Positions 62,019-64,000 of a stretch of DNA of 64,000 nt are shown in pieces (position 1 is the first letter of the stretch; every line of letters starts with the position of its first letter). Both the position numbers and the translations under genes were made by a program. The DNA comes from Alterisphingorhabdus sp038748365 (GTDB lineage: Bacteria > Pseudomonadota > Alphaproteobacteria > Sphingomonadales > Sphingomonadaceae), in the NCBI GenBank assembly GCA_038748365.1, contig JBCDIZ010000001.1:248001-312000 (forward strand). Reading direction: 5' to 3'. The notes under the pieces are model-generated. The model was given only the letters and a program-made list of their open reading frames with translations, searched no databases and was not told the DNA's origin.

Positions 62019-64000
62019 ATGTTTGGTAATCTGGCAAAAAGTCTCTTCGGTTCATCCAATGACCGTTATGTCAAATCACTCGGAAAGATTGTCAACACGA
62101 TCAACGCTTTAGAGTCTGACATGCAGGCTCTCTCCGACGAAGAATTGAAAGCGAAAACCAGTGATTTTCGTGAGCGTCTGGTAAATGGTGAAACGCTGGA
62201 TGATATCCTGCCCGAAGCCTTCGCCGTAGTGCGTGAAGCCTCTGTGCGCGTAACCGGCATGCGCCATTTTGATGTGCAGTTGGTCGGCGGCATCGTTTTG
62301 CATCGCGGAGAAATCTCAGAGATGCGCACTGGTGAGGGCAAGACGCTGGTGGCAACTTTGGCGTGCTATCTCAATGCGATTGAGGGTAAGGGCGTGCATG
62401 TTGTCACCGTCAATGACTATCTCGCCGCGCGTGATGCCGAATGGATGGGACAGATTTATCGTTTTCTCGGCCTCACCACCGGGGTGATTGTCCCCAATCT
62501 GCAGGAAGAAGAGCGCATTGCCGCTTATGCTGCGGATATCACCTATGCCACCAATAATGAGCTGGGTTTCGACTATCTGCGCGACAATATGAAGCATGAG
62601 CGCAGCCAGATGGTGCAGCGGCCGTTCAATTTCGCGATTGTTGATGAGGTTGACTCGATCCTGATCGATGAAGCGCGGACGCCGCTGATTATCTCCGGCC
62701 CGACAGATGACAAGTCCGAGATGTATGTTGCGGTCAATGAGGTCGTGCAGAAAATCGAGGAAGAAGATTATGAGAAGGACGAGAAAACCCGCAATATCTC
62801 ACTGACTGAGGATGGCATTGAGAAAGCCGAACGTCTTTTGGAAGCGGCGGGGCTTCTCGTTGGCAGCAACCTCTATGACTATGAGAATACGCAGGTGGTG
62901 CACCATCTTGATCAGGCACTCAAAGCCAATGTGATGTTCAAGCGCGACACCGATTATATCGTCAAGGATGATAAGGTGGTCATCATCGACGAATTTACCG
63001 GACGCATGATGGATGGCCGCCGTTGGTCCAATGGCCTGCATCAGGCGGTAGAGGCCAAGGAAGGCGTGGCAATCAAGCCGGAAAACCAGACGCTCGCCTC
63101 AATCACCTTCCAGAATTATTTCCGCATGTACCCCAAGCTGTCGGGCATGACCGGCACTGCGGCGACCGAGGCGGCGGAATTTTTTGATATCTACAAAATG
63201 AATGTTGTCTCCATCCCGACCAATGTGCCGGTGCAGCGCATTGATGAGGAAGATGAATTCTACAAGAACACACAGGACAAATTTCAGGCGATTGCCAAGG
63301 CGATTGCCGAGAAGAACGAGATTGGTCAGCCGATACTGGTCGGAACCGTCTCGATCGAGAAGTCCGAACTGTTGTCGGAATATCTCAATCAGGAAGGTGT
63401 GAAGCATGAGGTACTGAACGCCCGACAGCATGAACGCGAAGCGCATATTGTCGCGCAGGCCGGACGCATCGGCGCGGTCACCATCGCCACCAATATGGCC
63501 GGTCGTGGTACCGATATTCAGCTTGGTGGTAATCTTGATTTCCGGATTGAGGATGAGCTTGGCCATATGGCTGAAGGACCGGAGCGTGAAGCGGCTGTCG
63601 AGAAGCTGAAAGCCGAGATTGCTGAAGAGAAACAACGCGTGCTCGATGCTGGCGGACTGTTTGTTCTCGGCACTGAGCGACATGAAAGCCGCCGTATCGA
63701 TAATCAGTTGCGTGGCCGTTCGGGCCGCCAGGGTGACCCCGGCCTGTCGCGTTTCTATCTCTGCCTGGAAGATGACTTGCTGCGCATCTTTGGCCCGGAT
63801 ACGCTGTTTGCCAAGATGATGAACAACAATCTTGCCGATGGTGAGGCGATTGGTTCGAAATGGCTCTCCAAAGCCATTGAAACGGCGCAGAAAAAGGTCG
63901 AAGCGCGCAACTATGATGTACGTAAGCAGGTGGTCGAATATGATGATGTGATGAACGACCAGCGCAAGGTCATCTATGAGCAGCGCGCCGAGATTATGGA
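62019..64000 (+). CDS. secA: Preprotein translocase ATPase SecA (5' part)
   Basis: Open from ATG 62019 to the window edge: 660 codons of about 900-plus. Motor that drives preproteins through SecYEG. Visible: N-terminus MFGNLAKSLFGSSNDRYVKS, Walker A MRTGEGKTL, Walker B/DEAD IVDEVDSILIDEARTPLI, preprotein crosslinking domain, second nucleotide domain with TNMAGRGTDIQLGGN, and the helical scaffold start NDQRKVIYEQR at the very end. AAGGA precedes the ATG by 8 bases. The C-terminal zinc finger and SecB-binding tail lie outside the window. Confidence 0.97.
   Translation, partial: MFGNLAKSLFGSSNDRYVKSLGKIVNTINALESDMQALSDEELKAKTSDFRERLVNGETLDDILPEAFAVVREASVRVTGMRHFDVQLVGGIVLHRGEISEMRTGEGKTLVATLACYLNAIEGKGVHVVTVNDYLAARDAEWMGQIYRFLGLTTGVIVPNLQEEERIAAYAADITYATNNELGFDYLRDNMKHERSQMVQRPFNFAIVDEVDSILIDEARTPLIISGPTDDKSEMYVAVNEVVQKIEEEDYEKDEKTRNISLTEDGIEKAERLLEAAGLLVGSNLYDYENTQVVHHLDQALKANVMFKRDTDYIVKDDKVVIIDEFTGRMMDGRRWSNGLHQAVEAKEGVAIKPENQTLASITFQNYFRMYPKLSGMTGTAATEAAEFFDIYKMNVVSIPTNVPVQRIDEEDEFYKNTQDKFQAIAKAIAEKNEIGQPILVGTVSIEKSELLSEYLNQEGVKHEVLNARQHEREAHIVAQAGRIGAVTIATNMAGRGTDIQLGGNLDFRIEDELGHMAEGPEREAAVEKLKAEIAEEKQRVLDAGGLFVLGTERHESRRIDNQLRGRSGRQGDPGLSRFYLCLEDDLLRIFGPDTLFAKMMNNNLADGEAIGSKWLSKAIETAQKKVEARNYDVRKQVVEYDDVMNDQRKVIYEQRAEIM

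Overview
The window is chromosomal core sequence from an alphaproteobacterium, most likely a sphingomonad (Sphingomonadales, in the Sphingopyxis/Sphingorhabdus/Parasphingorhabdus area). This rests on gene content and order: a DivL-type pseudo-kinase heading a divL-tsaE-amgK-murU-addB-addA-trxA run, hrcA-grpE close to but apart from dnaK-dnaJ, rph-rdgB-hemW-xerC, moderately GC-rich coding sequence, and GC-rich palindromic intergenic repeats of a kind I associate with this order. I see no insertion sequence, prophage, CRISPR array or rRNA operon. There is one tRNA gene, tRNA-Arg(ACG).

Layout. 1-9.0 kb: 5' part of atpH (cut by the window edge), a methyl-accepting chemotaxis protein, ada, two tandem membrane-anchored trypsin-like proteases, priA. 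9.1-16.6 kb: transaldolase, an LpoA-like lipoprotein divergent from rsmI-yraN-gshB, an AT-richer orphan PD-(D/E)XK-like gene, xerC, hemW and a CAP-domain lipoprotein. 16.6-28.6 kb: rdgB and rph, then heat-shock genes hrcA-grpE and dnaK-dnaJ, separated by a MATE exporter, small exported proteins, a GntP-type permease, a zincin-like protein and a PCuAC copper chaperone. 28.7-41.3 kb: patatin-like protein, radA-cvpA-NifU-like-Kef antiporter, aroK-aroB-DUF2256, a small membrane protein plus a 634-aa exported protein, xerD, accA. 41.5-47.8 kb: M48 protease, two Flp pilins (the second only 59 aa), mutT, tRNA-Arg, a host-attachment-family protein, folE, peroxiredoxin, ahcY. 48-59.3 kb: the divL to trxA operon. 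59.5-64 kb: argJ-inositol monophosphatase on the minus strand, and divergently a short signal-peptide ORF followed by secA, which runs off the right edge.

How the genes work together. Protein quality control (HrcA/GrpE/DnaK/DnaJ, M48 and trypsin-like proteases), genome maintenance (PriA, RadA, AddAB, XerC/XerD, Ada, RdgB, MutT), cell-cycle and envelope control (DivL, AmgK/MurU, LpoA-like protein, SecA), and biosynthesis (AroK/AroB, ArgJ, AccA, FolE, GshB, AhcY) are all present in ordinary housekeeping order.

Most unusual observations. (1) A 96-codon signal-peptide ORF sits just upstream of secA, and the secA Shine-Dalgarno can be placed in a hairpin: the layout of a SecM-like secretion monitor. 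(2) hrcA and dnaK share near-identical sigma32-like promoter elements, and the hrcA copy lies so close to the ATG that its mRNA would be almost leaderless. (3) A 20-bp palindromic operator and a GC-rich leader with mutually exclusive stems precede ahcY. (4) The two proteases share an unnamed C-terminal four-cysteine domain. (5) A palindromic repeat family sits mainly at convergent gene junctions.
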